Numbered from the stretch's first letter, positions 50,320-58,739 are shown. The stretch: DNA of 64,000 bases from Nocardia sp. NBC_00416 (GCF_036032445.1 NZ_CP107932.1:5706501-5770500), one strand, 5' to 3'. Program-made: numbers and translations. Notes: generated by a model from the letters alone, not told the origin.

Positions 50320-50361
50320 GGGTGCCACTGTGGCACAGCGCACCGACACGTGAACAGAGGA

Positions 50362-50375
50362 TGAAACACGTTGTT
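50362..50375. promoter_or_regulatory. Weak KstR-like site upstream of the sigma factor
   Basis: TGAAACACGTTGTT matches AACnnGTT and the first T but ends in T instead of A. It lies 43 bases upstream of the sigma factor start. Lower confidence than the others. Confidence 0.45.
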
Positions 50376-50510
50376 TTCGCCTCGGCGGCACAGGTTTCTC
50401 ACCAGGCCCAGAAGTCACATTGTCGGTCCCGTTCGGCAGGGGAGTAGACGGGAGCGATGGCGCGCGGTGAGGACGCATTCCGAAGTGGCTGCGCTCGGCA
50501 GAATAGGTAC

Positions 50511-51098
50511 ATGAATCAGGAGATGTCGAGGCGGGGCGCCGACCTACTGGCGGCCGATATCGAGTCGGCTCTCGGCTTCGAGGTGCACATCGACGAAACC
50601 GTCCCCGAGCACCTTCTCCGACTACCTTCCCCACCGGCGTGGAGAATTGAATTCACCGTCCCCGCCTTGAACATCCTCTTCGGCTGCACCTCTGGTGGGC
50701 ACACCCCGAGCAGTGTGGCGTGGGCACTGGCCCGGGACATCCACGACGACATCCTGGCCCGTAGCGGAAAGATCTGGCCCGCGGACCCGGCGGGTGGGGA
50801 CCAACCGTTGCTCCCTACCGAAGGCGGATGGCAGGGGCCGGGCGGTTCGATCCCGTACGGGCAGGTCGAGAAGGCAAAGGATCCCGATCCAGATCTCGAC
50901 GGTGTGGTCCGGTGGTGGCTCCCGCACAGCTACGACGGCCTGATCGCGAGCAGGTCCGGCGACGTATGGTTTTCCCTCTGGCAGTTCCAGGGCGACGAAC
51001 AGCTGATCACCCCCGGCATGCCGGTGAAGTGGCGCATCGGTGAAGGCAGTCACGGAAAATACGCGAAAGCGAGCGAGGTTCGACCAGCTCAGCCCTAA
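50511..51098 (+). CDS. Protein of unknown function
   Basis: A 195-residue protein without a family I recognise. It has an N-terminal alpha/beta part (AADIESALGFEVHIDET, and LARDIHDDILARSGKIW with helix character). The C-terminal 50 residues (DGLIASRSGDVWFSLWQF then PGMPVKWRIGEGSHGKYAKA) recall the strands of a cold-shock or S1-type OB domain, which is only a resemblance. The start is uncertain: ATG 50511 or 50523. No operon partner; divergent from the sigma factor. Confidence 0.5.
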   Translation: MNQEMSRRGADLLAADIESALGFEVHIDETVPEHLLRLPSPPAWRIEFTVPALNILFGCTSGGHTPSSVAWALARDIHDDILARSGKIWPADPAGGDQPLLPTEGGWQGPGGSIPYGQVEKAKDPDPDLDGVVRWWLPHSYDGLIASRSGDVWFSLWQFQGDEQLITPGMPVKWRIGEGSHGKYAKASEVRPAQP

Positions 51099-51214
51099 CC
51101 GTCGTCGCGGTGGTCCGGGGGATTCGGCCACCCACCGATGATTTCCCGGCTCGGTCCGCGTCTGAACGTTTGCAGCCGGCGAACACAGACCACCACTTCG
51201 AGAGGACCGAGACC

Positions 51215-51631
51215 GTGAGCAGCAAGATGATTTTCGTGAACCTACCCGTCACCGACCTGGGACGTTCCAAGAATTTCTACGAGGCGCTCGGTTGGAAGGT
51301 CAACGACGATTTCACCGACGACAACGCCGCCTGCATCGTGGTCGACGACAATATCTGCCTGATGCTGCTCACCCACGAGCATTTCGGTGTTTTCAGCCGA
51401 CGCCCGATCGCCGATACCCGGGCCGCCACCGGCGCCGCCTACGCGCTGTCGCTGGGTAGTGCCGAGGAAGTCGACCGGCTGACCGCGGCCGCGGTCGCCG
51501 CGGGTGGTACCGAGGAGATCAATAACGATAAGCAGGCACAGGAGGCGCAGGTCGGGATGCACGGCCGGACCTTCCTGGACCCCGACGGGCACCAGTGGGA
51601 GCCGTTCTACATGAATTACCCCGGCGCGTAG
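51215..51631 (+). CDS. VOC/glyoxalase-family protein
   Basis: A 138-residue VOC-superfamily protein: MIFVNLPVTDLGRSKNFYEALG, CIVVDDNICLMLLT, and TFLDPDGHQWEPFYMN at the end. The metal ligands of true glyoxalases are not evident, so it may bind a ligand without metal or act as a resistance-type protein. GTG 51215 has GAGAGGA upstream. It is followed by a 15-bp terminator and is not in an operon. Confidence 0.75.
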   Translation: MSSKMIFVNLPVTDLGRSKNFYEALGWKVNDDFTDDNAACIVVDDNICLMLLTHEHFGVFSRRPIADTRAATGAAYALSLGSAEEVDRLTAAAVAAGGTEEINNDKQAQEAQVGMHGRTFLDPDGHQWEPFYMNYPGA

Positions 51632-51653
51632 GCGCACCGAACCTACGCGAAAA

Positions 51654-51696
51654 CCCCGGTCGGCGATCATCGGAACTTCGAGATCGCCGACCGGGG
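51654..51696 (+). terminator. 15-bp perfect hairpin after the VOC gene
   Basis: CCCCGGTCGGCGATC and GATCGCCGACCGGGG pair across 13 bases, followed by CTTTCG. It also lies 98 bases downstream of the convergent echA19 stop. Confidence 0.8.
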
Positions 51697-51793
51697 CTTT
51701 CGTGGCTTCGGGGGTGGTACGGCCGGATGCCCCCACCGGGCTCGCCATTGCCGAACGGGGCGTACCGGACGCGCCACCCGCCGAATCCGTCTC

Positions 51794-52576
51794 CTATTTG
51801 CCGCTGAAGTTCGGCTTGCGCTTCTCCTTGAATGCCTTCGGGCCCTCCTTGGCATCGGCGGACTGAAAAACCGCCATACCGAGTTTGGCGTCGATCTGAA
51901 AGGCCTCTTCCTCGGGGACGCATTCGCTGTCGCGGATGGTCTGCAGGATCGCCTGCACCGCGAGCGGGCCGTTGGCCGCGATGAGGTCGGCGAGTTCGAG
52001 GGCCTTGTCGAGTGCCTGGCCGTCTGGCACCACATGGCCGATGAGACCGATGTCCTTGGCCTCGGCGGCGCTCAGATGCCGGCCGGTCAGCAGAATATCG
52101 GCGGCGACGGTGTAGGGGACCTGACGGACCAGCCGGACCGCGGAACCGCCCAGCGGGAAGAGTCCCCAGCGTGCCTCGGACACCCCGAACTTGGCGCTTT
52201 CGCCCGCGACCCGGATATCGGTGCCCTGCAGGATCTCGGTTCCGCCGGCGATGGCCGCGCCCTCGACGGCCGCGATCAGCGGTTTGGTGAGCCGCCGGCC
52301 CTTGAGCAGCGCCTCGATCTTGGACAGATCCCAGCCGCCGCCCGCGAACGAATCACCAGGATGCTGCTGGGTCATGCCCTTGAGGTCGGCGCCGGCGCAG
52401 AAGGCCCCGCCCGCCCCGGTCAGAATCGCGACCCGGATTTCCGGATCACTGTCGACCTGATCCCACGCGTCGCGCATGATCGCCATCATCTCGGCAGAGA
52501 GCGCGTTGCGCGCCTCGGGGCGGTTCATGGTGACGATGAGGACATGGCCGCGCTTCTCGACGAGGCATTGAGGCAT
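51794..52576 (-). CDS. echA19: EchA19-like enoyl-CoA hydratase of the sterol side chain
   Basis: A 260-residue crotonase-fold hydratase: LIVTMNRPEARNALS, GAFCAGADLKGMTQQHPGD, EGAAIAGGTEILQGTDI and SEARWGLFPLGGSAVRL. In mycobacteria EchA19 hydrates the enoyl-CoA of the side chain in cholesterol degradation and lies divergent from fadD19, exactly as here. Start ATG 52576 has GGAGAAACA upstream. A KstR box lies in the gap, so it should be induced by sterols. Confidence 0.9.
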   Translation of the reverse strand: MPQCLVEKRGHVLIVTMNRPEARNALSAEMMAIMRDAWDQVDSDPEIRVAILTGAGGAFCAGADLKGMTQQHPGDSFAGGGWDLSKIEALLKGRRLTKPLIAAVEGAAIAGGTEILQGTDIRVAGESAKFGVSEARWGLFPLGGSAVRLVRQVPYTVAADILLTGRHLSAAEAKDIGLIGHVVPDGQALDKALELADLIAANGPLAVQAILQTIRDSECVPEEEAFQIDAKLGMAVFQSADAKEGPKAFKEKRKPNFSGK

Positions 52577-52613
52577 CGTTGTTTCTCCTGTTACTCGGAC
52601 CCTTGCAAGAAAC

Positions 52614-52627
52614 AGTAACACGTTCTA
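52614..52627. promoter_or_regulatory. KstR-type operator between echA19 and fadD19
   Basis: AGTAACACGTTCTA matches the core AACnnGTTnnA, with A for T at the first base. It lies 38 bases from echA19 and 12 bases before the fadD19 GTG, overlapping TATTTT at 52626. Confidence 0.85.
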
Positions 52628-52638
52628 TTTTTGACCTT

Positions 52639-54285
52639 GTGACGTACAACATAGCCGACCTCGTCGAACACACTATCGACCTTGTGCCGGACCGGGTTGC
52701 GCTGGCTGACGACCACCGCTCGATCACCTTCGCCCAGTTGGAGGACCGAGCGAACCGGCTGGCGCACTACCTGCTGGAACACGGTGTCCAGCCGGGTGAC
52801 AAGGTGGGTATCTACTCGCGCAACACCATCGAGGCCGTGGAGGCCATGGTGGCGGTCTTCAAAGCGCGGGCGGTGATGGTCAACGTCAACTTCCGCTACG
52901 TCGAGAACGAGTTGCAGTACATCTTCGAAAATTCGGACATGGTGGCGCTCATCCACGAGCGCCGCTACACCGACAAGGTGGTGAACATCCGGTCCAGGGT
53001 TCCGCATCTGAAAGCGGTGCTGATCGTCGACGACGGTACCGACACCGCCACGCCCGCGGATGCGGTGGATTACGAAGCGGCACTGGCGGAATCGTCGGGC
53101 GAGCGCGATTTCGGCGATCGGTCCAACGACGACGTCTTCATGCTCTACACCGGCGGCACCACCGGACTGCCCAAGGGCGTGATGTGGCGGCACGAGGACT
53201 GGTGGCGGGTTCTCGGCGGCGGTATCAACTTCATGACCGGCGAATACGTCCAGGACGAATGGCAGCAGGCCAAGACGGGTGCGGCCGGCGGGCAAATGGT
53301 GCGTTACCCGATTCCGCCGCTGATCCACGGCGGTTCGCAAACGGCGGTCTTCCACGGCCTGTTCGACGGTGGAAAGACCGTCATGCTCCCGGAATTCAGC
53401 GGGGACGGTGTGTGGCAGGCCATCGACCGCCACGCCATCAACCTGATCTTCATCACCGGTGACGCCATGGCCCGGCCCATGATGGACGCGCTCAAGGCCG
53501 GTAACCCCGAAACCGGGGAGCCCTACCAGCACGCGAACCTGTGGGCGATGGCCAGCAGCGCCGCGCTGTTCTCGCCGACGCTCAAGGACGAGTTCATCGA
53601 TCTCCTGCCCAACACCGTCATCACCGATTCCATCGGATCGTCGGAAACCGGTTTCGGCGGCATCTCGATCGCCGCCAAGGGCGCCACCCACACCGGCGGT
53701 CCCCGGGTGAAGATCGACGCCTCCACCGCGGTCATCGACGAGGACGGAAAGCCGGTCGTCCCGGGCTCCGGTCGGACCGGTGTGCTCGCGCGCAAGGGTC
53801 ATATCCCGATCGGGTACTACAACGACCCGGTGAAAACCGCGGCGACATTCAAGGAATACGACGGCGTCCGCTACTCCATCCCCGGCGACTGGGCGCGGGT
53901 CGAGGAGGACGGCACCGTCACCATGCTCGGGCGCGGTTCGGTGAGCATCAACAGCGGCGGCGAGAAGATCTACCCCGAAGAGGTCGAGGGGGCCCTGAAA
54001 TGCCATCCCGAGGTCTTCGACGCGCTGGTGGTCGGCGTCCCGGACGAGCGCTGGGGTCAGCGGGTGGCGGCCGTGGTGCAGTGTCGCGGCGCGAACCGTC
54101 CCACCCTGGAGGAACTGCGTCCGGTGCTGACCCAGGAGATCTCCTCCTACAAGCTGCCGCGCAGCCTGTGGTTCGTCGACGAGATCAAGCGGTCGCCGGC
54201 GGGTAAGCCCGACTACAAGTGGGCCAAGGCGCAGACCGAGGAGCGCGACGCCGACGAACACGGGTCGACGGGTAACGCTTCCTGA
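52639..54285 (+). CDS. fadD19: FadD19-like steroid-CoA ligase
   Basis: A 548-residue ANL-family ligase. The P-loop is FMLYTGGTTGLPKGVMWRH; other motifs are SIGSSETGFGG, the hinge in LGRGSVSINSGGEKIYPEEV and the catalytic Lys in SPAGKPDYKWAK. FadD19 activates the C26 carboxylate of the oxidised side chain and is needed for branched sterols in Rhodococcus. GTG 52639 is 8 bases after TATTTT without a ribosome site, so the mRNA is probably leaderless. Terminator at 54298-54335. Confidence 0.92.
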   Translation: MTYNIADLVEHTIDLVPDRVALADDHRSITFAQLEDRANRLAHYLLEHGVQPGDKVGIYSRNTIEAVEAMVAVFKARAVMVNVNFRYVENELQYIFENSDMVALIHERRYTDKVVNIRSRVPHLKAVLIVDDGTDTATPADAVDYEAALAESSGERDFGDRSNDDVFMLYTGGTTGLPKGVMWRHEDWWRVLGGGINFMTGEYVQDEWQQAKTGAAGGQMVRYPIPPLIHGGSQTAVFHGLFDGGKTVMLPEFSGDGVWQAIDRHAINLIFITGDAMARPMMDALKAGNPETGEPYQHANLWAMASSAALFSPTLKDEFIDLLPNTVITDSIGSSETGFGGISIAAKGATHTGGPRVKIDASTAVIDEDGKPVVPGSGRTGVLARKGHIPIGYYNDPVKTAATFKEYDGVRYSIPGDWARVEEDGTVTMLGRGSVSINSGGEKIYPEEVEGALKCHPEVFDALVVGVPDERWGQRVAAVVQCRGANRPTLEELRPVLTQEISSYKLPRSLWFVDEIKRSPAGKPDYKWAKAQTEERDADEHGSTGNAS

Positions 54286-54297
54286 CAGATCCGGCAT

Positions 54298-54335
54298 CCG
54301 AGGGCCTGCCGTCGTGGAAACCGGCAGGCCCTCGG
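54298..54335 (+). terminator. 13-bp hairpin after fadD19
   Basis: CCGAGGGCCTGCC and GGCAGGCCCTCGG pair perfectly across 12 bases, 13 bases after the fadD19 stop and in the convergent gap with doc. Confidence 0.8.
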
Positions 54336-54366
54336 TCACGCGCGTGTGCCGTATCCGAGTTCGGGC

Positions 54367-54771
54367 CTATTCAGTCGATTCCGCAGGCGATCTGCCGACG
54401 GCTTTTCCGAGCTGCTCCGCGATATCCGGGACTTCGTCGAGCTCACTCGTCGCTACGGCGATCATGAGGTCGTACGCGAGATCTTCGTCCAGACCGTCGA
54501 TGTCCACGCCGTTACGTGCCAGGAAAATTGCCGCGGCGGCTATTGCGAGCCGCTTGTTGCCGTCGATCAACGGGTGGTTCTTGGCCACCGAGTGCAGTAA
54601 CGCGGCGGCCTTCTCCCAGATAGTCGGATACGCGTCGACGCCGAACACGGTAGTGCGGGGCCGAGCGGCGGCCGATTCGAGAAGCCCGGGATCTCGGACT
54701 TTGAAACCGGGGGCCACATCTGCGGCAATCGCGCGCAGATCGGCCGCGGACAGGTAGTAGAGGCCGTCCAC
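54367..54771 (-). CDS. doc: Doc-type Fic toxin
   Basis: A 134-residue Fic/Doc protein. The active site HSVAKNHPLIDGNKRLAIAA matches the Doc motif HxFx(D/N)GNKR with its catalytic His, and the flap YLSAADLRAIA begins the protein. Doc toxins phosphorylate or AMPylate translation factors (EF-Tu for P1 Doc). GTG 54771 shares its G with the antitoxin stop (TAGTG). This toxin-antitoxin pair lies behind fadD19. Confidence 0.9.
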   Translation of the reverse strand: MDGLYYLSAADLRAIAADVAPGFKVRDPGLLESAAARPRTTVFGVDAYPTIWEKAAALLHSVAKNHPLIDGNKRLAIAAAAIFLARNGVDIDGLDEDLAYDLMIAVATSELDEVPDIAEQLGKAVGRSPAESTE

Positions 54772-55010
54772 TATTCGGCCAATCTGTCGAGCAGTGCGCG
54801 GTGTCTGGTGGTGAACCGTTTCGACAACTCACGGACCTGGTGGTCTGCCGTCTCGGCCATTGCTTCGGGGACGACTGCCGCGACCCGCCGGCCATGACGG
54901 GTGAGGTGAACGACCCGCCCGCCTTCGGCCGCCGCGATCACCTCAGCGAGTTTTTCGCGGGCCTCGCTGACCGGTAGTTCCCAGGGATCGGATTCGGGCA
55001 ATGCAGTCAT
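54771..55010 (-). CDS. phd: Phd/YefM-type antitoxin
   Basis: A 79-residue antitoxin: PWELPVSEAREKLAEVIAAA, then HLTRHGRRVAAVVPEAM is the Phd/YefM DNA-binding fold. The C-terminal helix (RELSKRFTTRHRALLDRLAE) would bind Doc. Start ATG 55010 has GGAGGAT upstream. The inverted repeat at 55019-55047 is the likely operator. A longer in-frame start at 55187 was rejected because it spans that operator. Confidence 0.88.
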   Translation of the reverse strand: MTALPESDPWELPVSEAREKLAEVIAAAEGGRVVHLTRHGRRVAAVVPEAMAETADHQVRELSKRFTTRHRALLDRLAE

Positions 55011-55018
55011 ACGGAGGA

Positions 55019-55047
55019 TTGTACGGATCAGATAGAAATACGTACAA
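55019..55047. promoter_or_regulatory. Operator of the phd-doc pair
   Basis: TTGTACG and CGTACAA are perfect arms around 15 bases, just upstream of the phd start. A third related half, ATACGG, lies at 55009-55014. Confidence 0.7.
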
Positions 55048-55115
55048 AAATTCTGATTGCATCGGGAAGTCTCCACGCGACCACGGGCGGGCGCTTCTCC
55101 GGACGACTGCGTCCG

Positions 55116-55229
55116 GTGCTGACCCAAGACGCGGTGCCGAATACTGCAGACGAGCGCTCGCGGCTGTTCGATCGGGCGGCTGATCATGTTCTGGCGGTCA
55201 GTGCCGAGCTGAATCGAAGGCTCGCCTGA
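55116..55229 (+). pseudogene. C-terminal gene fragment, family not recognised
   Basis: An open plus-strand frame whose last 30 residues, ERSRLFDRAADHVLAVSAEL then NRRLA, look like the end of a helical protein. GTG 55116 is a formal start without a ribosome site. It lies between two toxin-antitoxin pairs and is probably the residue of a gene lost in rearrangement. Confidence 0.3.
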
Positions 55230-55247
55230 GCGCTGTACGGTCTTCGC

Positions 55248-55685
55248 TCACCGCTTCGGAACGATCAGGTCCACGGTGGGGAAGTAACCCTTGAAGCGTT
55301 GCTCGTCCCGAGTCAGCAGCCGGTAGCCTGCTATGGCCGCGTGCGCACCGATATAGAAGTCGGGCATGGGTGAGCGTTTCGTACCATCGTTTCGCCGATA
55401 GCGTTGATAGGCCTTGCCGGCCAGGAAGCCGGCCCGGTAGGGAAGTGGCTCCCGGACGAAATCCCCGGTCGGAAGCAAACTGTCCAGCACTTCGACTGTT
55501 TCGTATCCGACCGATACTTCGGCGTACACGATCGGATTGATCACTACGCGGCCGGAGTCGACTGCCTCGCTGAGTCTTTCGGCCGACCACTGCGACCAGT
55601 TCTTGTCATCGGTCAGTATGTCGAGCAGAACGCAGGAGTCGACCAGGGTCGTCGGACCTCCGATCGGGCGCAAGTTAGTCGCCAC
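55248..55685 (-). CDS. vapC: PIN-domain toxin VapC (second copy)
   Basis: A 145-residue PIN ribonuclease: TTLVDSCVLLDILTDD (Asp), NPIVYAEVSVGYE (Glu), SPMPDFYIGAHAAIAG (Asp) and LLTRDEQRFKGYF (Asp). It starts at GTG 55685, overlapping the AbrB-type antitoxin gene by 11 bases, which indicates coupling. The two VapC proteins in this window differ in length and surroundings and are not close copies. Confidence 0.88.
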   Translation of the reverse strand: MATNLRPIGGPTTLVDSCVLLDILTDDKNWSQWSAERLSEAVDSGRVVINPIVYAEVSVGYETVEVLDSLLPTGDFVREPLPYRAGFLAGKAYQRYRRNDGTKRSPMPDFYIGAHAAIAGYRLLTRDEQRFKGYFPTVDLIVPKR

Positions 55686-55914
55686 GAAGCAATTCCATGA
55701 TTTCGTCGGTGCTCATACCCTCGATCTCTTTGCTGTCGGCCGTGCCACGCATTCGATCGACCAGTCTCTGGCCGCGAGTGGGGGCGTTATCGCTGCGAAC
55801 GATCCGAAGCGCACCATCGACCTCGATCACCTCGACGTCGTCTCCTTCGCGGAGATTGAACTTCGCGCGTAACGACGAGGGGATGGTGACCTGGCCTTTG
55901 CTGTTGAGTATCAC
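55675..55914 (-). CDS. vapB: AbrB-type antitoxin (VapB)
   Basis: A 79-residue SpoVT-AbrB swapped-hairpin protein: ILNSKGQVTIPSSLRAKFNL and EGDDVEVIEVDGALRIVRSD. The C-terminal tail (EGMSTDEIMELLRGD) would bind and block the PIN toxin. Starts at ATG 55914, behind AGGAG. Two direct TACGTAATAC repeats lie upstream. Confidence 0.88.
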   Translation of the reverse strand: MILNSKGQVTIPSSLRAKFNLREGDDVEVIEVDGALRIVRSDNAPTRGQRLVDRMRGTADSKEIEGMSTDEIMELLRGD

Positions 55915-55929
55915 GGACTGCTCCTGTCA

Positions 55930-55955
55930 TACGTAATACGTGTACTACGTAATAC
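55930..55955. promoter_or_regulatory. Direct repeats upstream of the abrB-vapC pair
   Basis: TACGTAATAC occurs at 55930-55939 and again at 55946-55955, 16 bases apart, within an AT-rich stretch that is unusual in this GC-rich window. Likely promoter and operator of the pair. Confidence 0.7.
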
Positions 55956-56125
55956 TACGCACGGTGATTCTACTGCTCGGCGAAGTCACAGATCAGGCAG
56001 ATTCCGGGTCGAGGACGGATCGACTGCCGAACATCGCGGCACAGCTGACAAAGTTCGAGCAGTGGCGCCGCCTTGAATAGGCGGACCTGACGACTCGGGC
56101 GGGTACGGTCTGTCGGTCGATCGGT

Positions 56126-56554
56126 CTATCGCGGGGCCTGGTTGTCGTGGGCGTCGGCGAAGGTGCGGCGGGCGGTGGCGATATCTCCGGCATTGTCCAC
56201 GGCCCACCCGGCCAGGGCCGAGAGCGGATCCAGCAGGGTTTCGCCCAGGGGAGTGAGGCCGTATTCGACGACGGGCGGGACGGTCGGATGAACCGTGCGG
56301 TCGATCAGGCCGTCGGACTCCAGGGAGCGCAGGGTGCGGGTCAGCATACGGCGGCTGATGCCCTCGATCGCGCGGTGCAACTCGTTGTAGTGGTAGCGCC
56401 GCCGGGCCAGCAGCGCGAGCACCAGCAGGGTCCATTTATCGCCGAGGAGCCGGACGATATCGGTTACCGGGCAGGCCCGGTATTCCGCGCTGGGTACCGG
56501 GGCGGGGAGATCCGCCGTGGCGAAGGAGGGCACCTGGGTGGGGGCCAGGAACAT
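56126..56554 (-). CDS. HxlR-family regulator
   Basis: A 142-residue winged-helix protein: RACPVTDIVRLLGDKWTLLV, RRRYHYNELHRAIEGISRRM, LTRTLRSLESDGLIDRTV and EYGLTPLGETL are the HxlR signature, with the usual N-terminal Cys. HxlR regulators respond to aldehydes, quinones or redox state. It is divergent from an SDR-like gene that it probably controls, with 72 bases between the starts. Confidence 0.88.
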   Translation of the reverse strand: MFLAPTQVPSFATADLPAPVPSAEYRACPVTDIVRLLGDKWTLLVLALLARRRYHYNELHRAIEGISRRMLTRTLRSLESDGLIDRTVHPTVPPVVEYGLTPLGETLLDPLSALAGWAVDNAGDIATARRTFADAHDNQAPR

Positions 56555-56626
56555 AGAAGTGCCTTCTTTCGGGTTCCATTGCCGCTGCCGAGGATGGAGA
56601 CGACAGGCAGATCAAACGGAGGTGCG

Positions 56627-57454
56627 ATGTCGAGAACCATTGTTGTCAGTGGCGCTACCGATGGTATGGGGCGGGCGTTCGCGCTGGAGCGGCTCGTCCG
56701 GGGCGATCGGGTCGTGGCGATAGGCAGCAATCCGGCAAAGGGTGATTTGTTGCAGGCCGCCGCCGGGTCGGACGTGGATCGACTGCACTTCTTGCGCGCC
56801 GATCTGAGCTCGGTCGCGGAGGTGGAGCGGGTGGTCGGTGAGATCGCGGGATCCCATCGGGCCGTGGACGCCCTGCTGCTGTTCGCCAACCGGACCCTCC
56901 CGAAGCGGAGACAGACCGCGGAAGGCTTCGAGCACACCTTCGCGCTCTACTATCTGAGCCGGTATCTGCTCTCGCACGGGCTGGTGCCGCTGCTGGAACG
57001 CAGTGTGCGGCCGGTGATCGTGAGTGTGGCGGGGGTCGGCGTCACGAAAGGCGCGATCGACTGGGCGGACCCGCAGCTGACTCACGGCTACAGCATGGTT
57101 GGCGCCCAGTTGCAGGCCGGGCGCGCCAATGACCTGCTGGGGGTGTCCTTTGCCGAACAGCACGGTGGGGAGATCAGGTTCGTTCTGTACCACCCGGGGT
57201 TCACCAAGAGCGGCGATCTGTCTCCGCTGAATTTCCTCGCCAGGAATGTCATCCGGTCGCTCGCCGCGATCGCCGCGCGACCCGTGAGCGCGTCGATCCG
57301 CCCGATCCACGATTTCGTGGACGCGCCACCCACGCAACCATTGAGCGCGATCGATCGTGGCCGCTCGCTGGACTTGTCGTTGCCCACTCTCGACCAGGGC
57401 GCCGCCCGCCGCCTCGCCGAACTCACCGCGGACCTGTTGGCAGCGCGTCCCTGA
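56627..57454 (+). CDS. SDR-like protein with a divergent active site
   Basis: A 275-residue Rossmann protein: VVSGATDGMGRAFALERLVR is the cofactor loop. The NNAG motif is replaced by LFANRTLPKR, and the Ser in IVSVAGVGV is followed by YSMVGAQLQ, which lacks the usual Lys of YxxxK. It may bind NAD(P) without standard dehydrogenase chemistry or use another residue. ATG 56627 follows GGAGG. Divergent from an HxlR regulator. Confidence 0.75.
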   Translation: MSRTIVVSGATDGMGRAFALERLVRGDRVVAIGSNPAKGDLLQAAAGSDVDRLHFLRADLSSVAEVERVVGEIAGSHRAVDALLLFANRTLPKRRQTAEGFEHTFALYYLSRYLLSHGLVPLLERSVRPVIVSVAGVGVTKGAIDWADPQLTHGYSMVGAQLQAGRANDLLGVSFAEQHGGEIRFVLYHPGFTKSGDLSPLNFLARNVIRSLAAIAARPVSASIRPIHDFVDAPPTQPLSAIDRGRSLDLSLPTLDQGAARRLAELTADLLAARP

Positions 57455-57606
57455 GATGCGTGCTTGCCGGTGGAGGCGACACAGTGAAATCCCCTCGAGG
57501 GCTCAACCGCCATGGCCGACCGGTCCACGTCCGGCAGGATTTCCGCCGCCGAGATGGGCCACCAGTGCCGGCCGGCAGGTGAAGTCCGCCGACCGACACC
57601 GGGAAT

Positions 57607-58713
57607 CTAGGCCGATTCGGGCACGAACTGCGCCAGGGGGAGTAGGTGGTTCGTGGCCCCGCCGAGGGCGAACTCGTTGCGTGTGGCGGCGGTGAAATAG
57701 TTGTGCACGATATGGTCGCGGTCGATCCCTACGCCGCCGTGCACGTGAACCAGCGTGTGGGCGACCTGGTGGCCCGCGTCCGCGGCCCAGAACTTCGCCG
57801 TGTGCACCGCCCCGGTCGCGTCCAGGCCTTCGGCGAGCTGCCAGGCGGCCTGGGTGACTGTCAGTCGCAGACCCTGGAGGCTGATGTAGCTGTCGGACAG
57901 CCGCTGGGCCACTGCCTGGAAGCTGCCGACCGCGCGGCCGAACTGTTCACGCTCGCGGGCATAACCGGCGACCAGGTCCAGCGACCGTTCCAGGGTGCCC
58001 AGCTGGAAGGCGGCCAGGCCGAGCCAGGCGCGGTCGAGCAACCAGTTCAGGATCCGGGCGCCGTCGTCGACGGTGCCGAGCAGTTCGGCCGGGGCGTCGG
58101 TGAATTCGACGAGGGATTCCGCGCTGCGGTCGGTCACCTGCTGGGCGGTCACAGTGACGGATTCGGCCGAGGGGTCGACCAGGAAGATCGCCGTGACTCC
58201 GGATACCGAGGCGGGCACCAGGATTCGTGCGGCGCGTTCGGCCACCGGGACGGTGGTTTTGGTGCCGTTGACCCGCCAGCCGCCGCCCGCTTCGGTGGCG
58301 GTCGTGGTGGGGCGGGCCGGTTCCCAGTTGTGTTCCTCGGCCAGCGCCACGGTCAGGATCGCCGATCCCGCACCGGCGTCGGCCGCGAGCTTCTTCTGTT
58401 CTGCCGACCCGAACTCGGCCAGCGCGCCCGCACCCAGCACGATCGACCACAGGTAGGGCACCGCCGCGACAGCTTTGCCGAGTTCGCGCAGGATCGCGGT
58501 CTGTTCGAGCGAGCCGAAACCGTTCCCGCCTACGTCCTCGGACAGGGCGGCGGCGAGCACGCCGGTCTCGCTGAGCGATTTCCACAGCGGTTCGTCGAAC
58601 TTGGCCGTCCCGCCGTCCAGTTCGCGCAGGCGATCGGCGGTGACCAATTTGTCGCAGACCTCGCCGGTGAGCCGGGCCAGGTCCGACTGGGCTTCGGTGG
58701 GGGTGAAATCCAT
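57607..58713 (-). CDS. fadE27: FadE27/ChsE5-like acyl-CoA dehydrogenase subunit
   Basis: A 368-residue acyl-CoA dehydrogenase subunit: MDFTPTEAQSDLARLTGEVC, DVGGNGFGSLEQTAILRELG, EQFGRAVGSFQAVAQRLSD and HVHGGVGIDRDHIVHNYF. It lacks the GGTxEVQR motif present in the partner. With FadE26 it forms ChsE4-ChsE5, which dehydrogenates the C26-CoA side chain of 3-oxo-cholestenoyl-CoA. Start ATG 58713 has GGAG upstream; 26 bases separate it from fadE26. Confidence 0.88.
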   Translation of the reverse strand: MDFTPTEAQSDLARLTGEVCDKLVTADRLRELDGGTAKFDEPLWKSLSETGVLAAALSEDVGGNGFGSLEQTAILRELGKAVAAVPYLWSIVLGAGALAEFGSAEQKKLAADAGAGSAILTVALAEEHNWEPARPTTTATEAGGGWRVNGTKTTVPVAERAARILVPASVSGVTAIFLVDPSAESVTVTAQQVTDRSAESLVEFTDAPAELLGTVDDGARILNWLLDRAWLGLAAFQLGTLERSLDLVAGYAREREQFGRAVGSFQAVAQRLSDSYISLQGLRLTVTQAAWQLAEGLDATGAVHTAKFWAADAGHQVAHTLVHVHGGVGIDRDHIVHNYFTAATRNEFALGGATNHLLPLAQFVPESA

Positions 58714-58739
58714 GATGAACTCCTGGAATCGGGCTGAGG

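Noticed and set aside
52591..54339. A 582-codon minus-strand frame over fadD19
   Set aside because: Antisense of a complete ligase gene; no start site or family match.
56627..57454. A standard SDR assignment
   Set aside because: The NNAG and YxxxK motifs are missing, so it is listed as SDR-like only.
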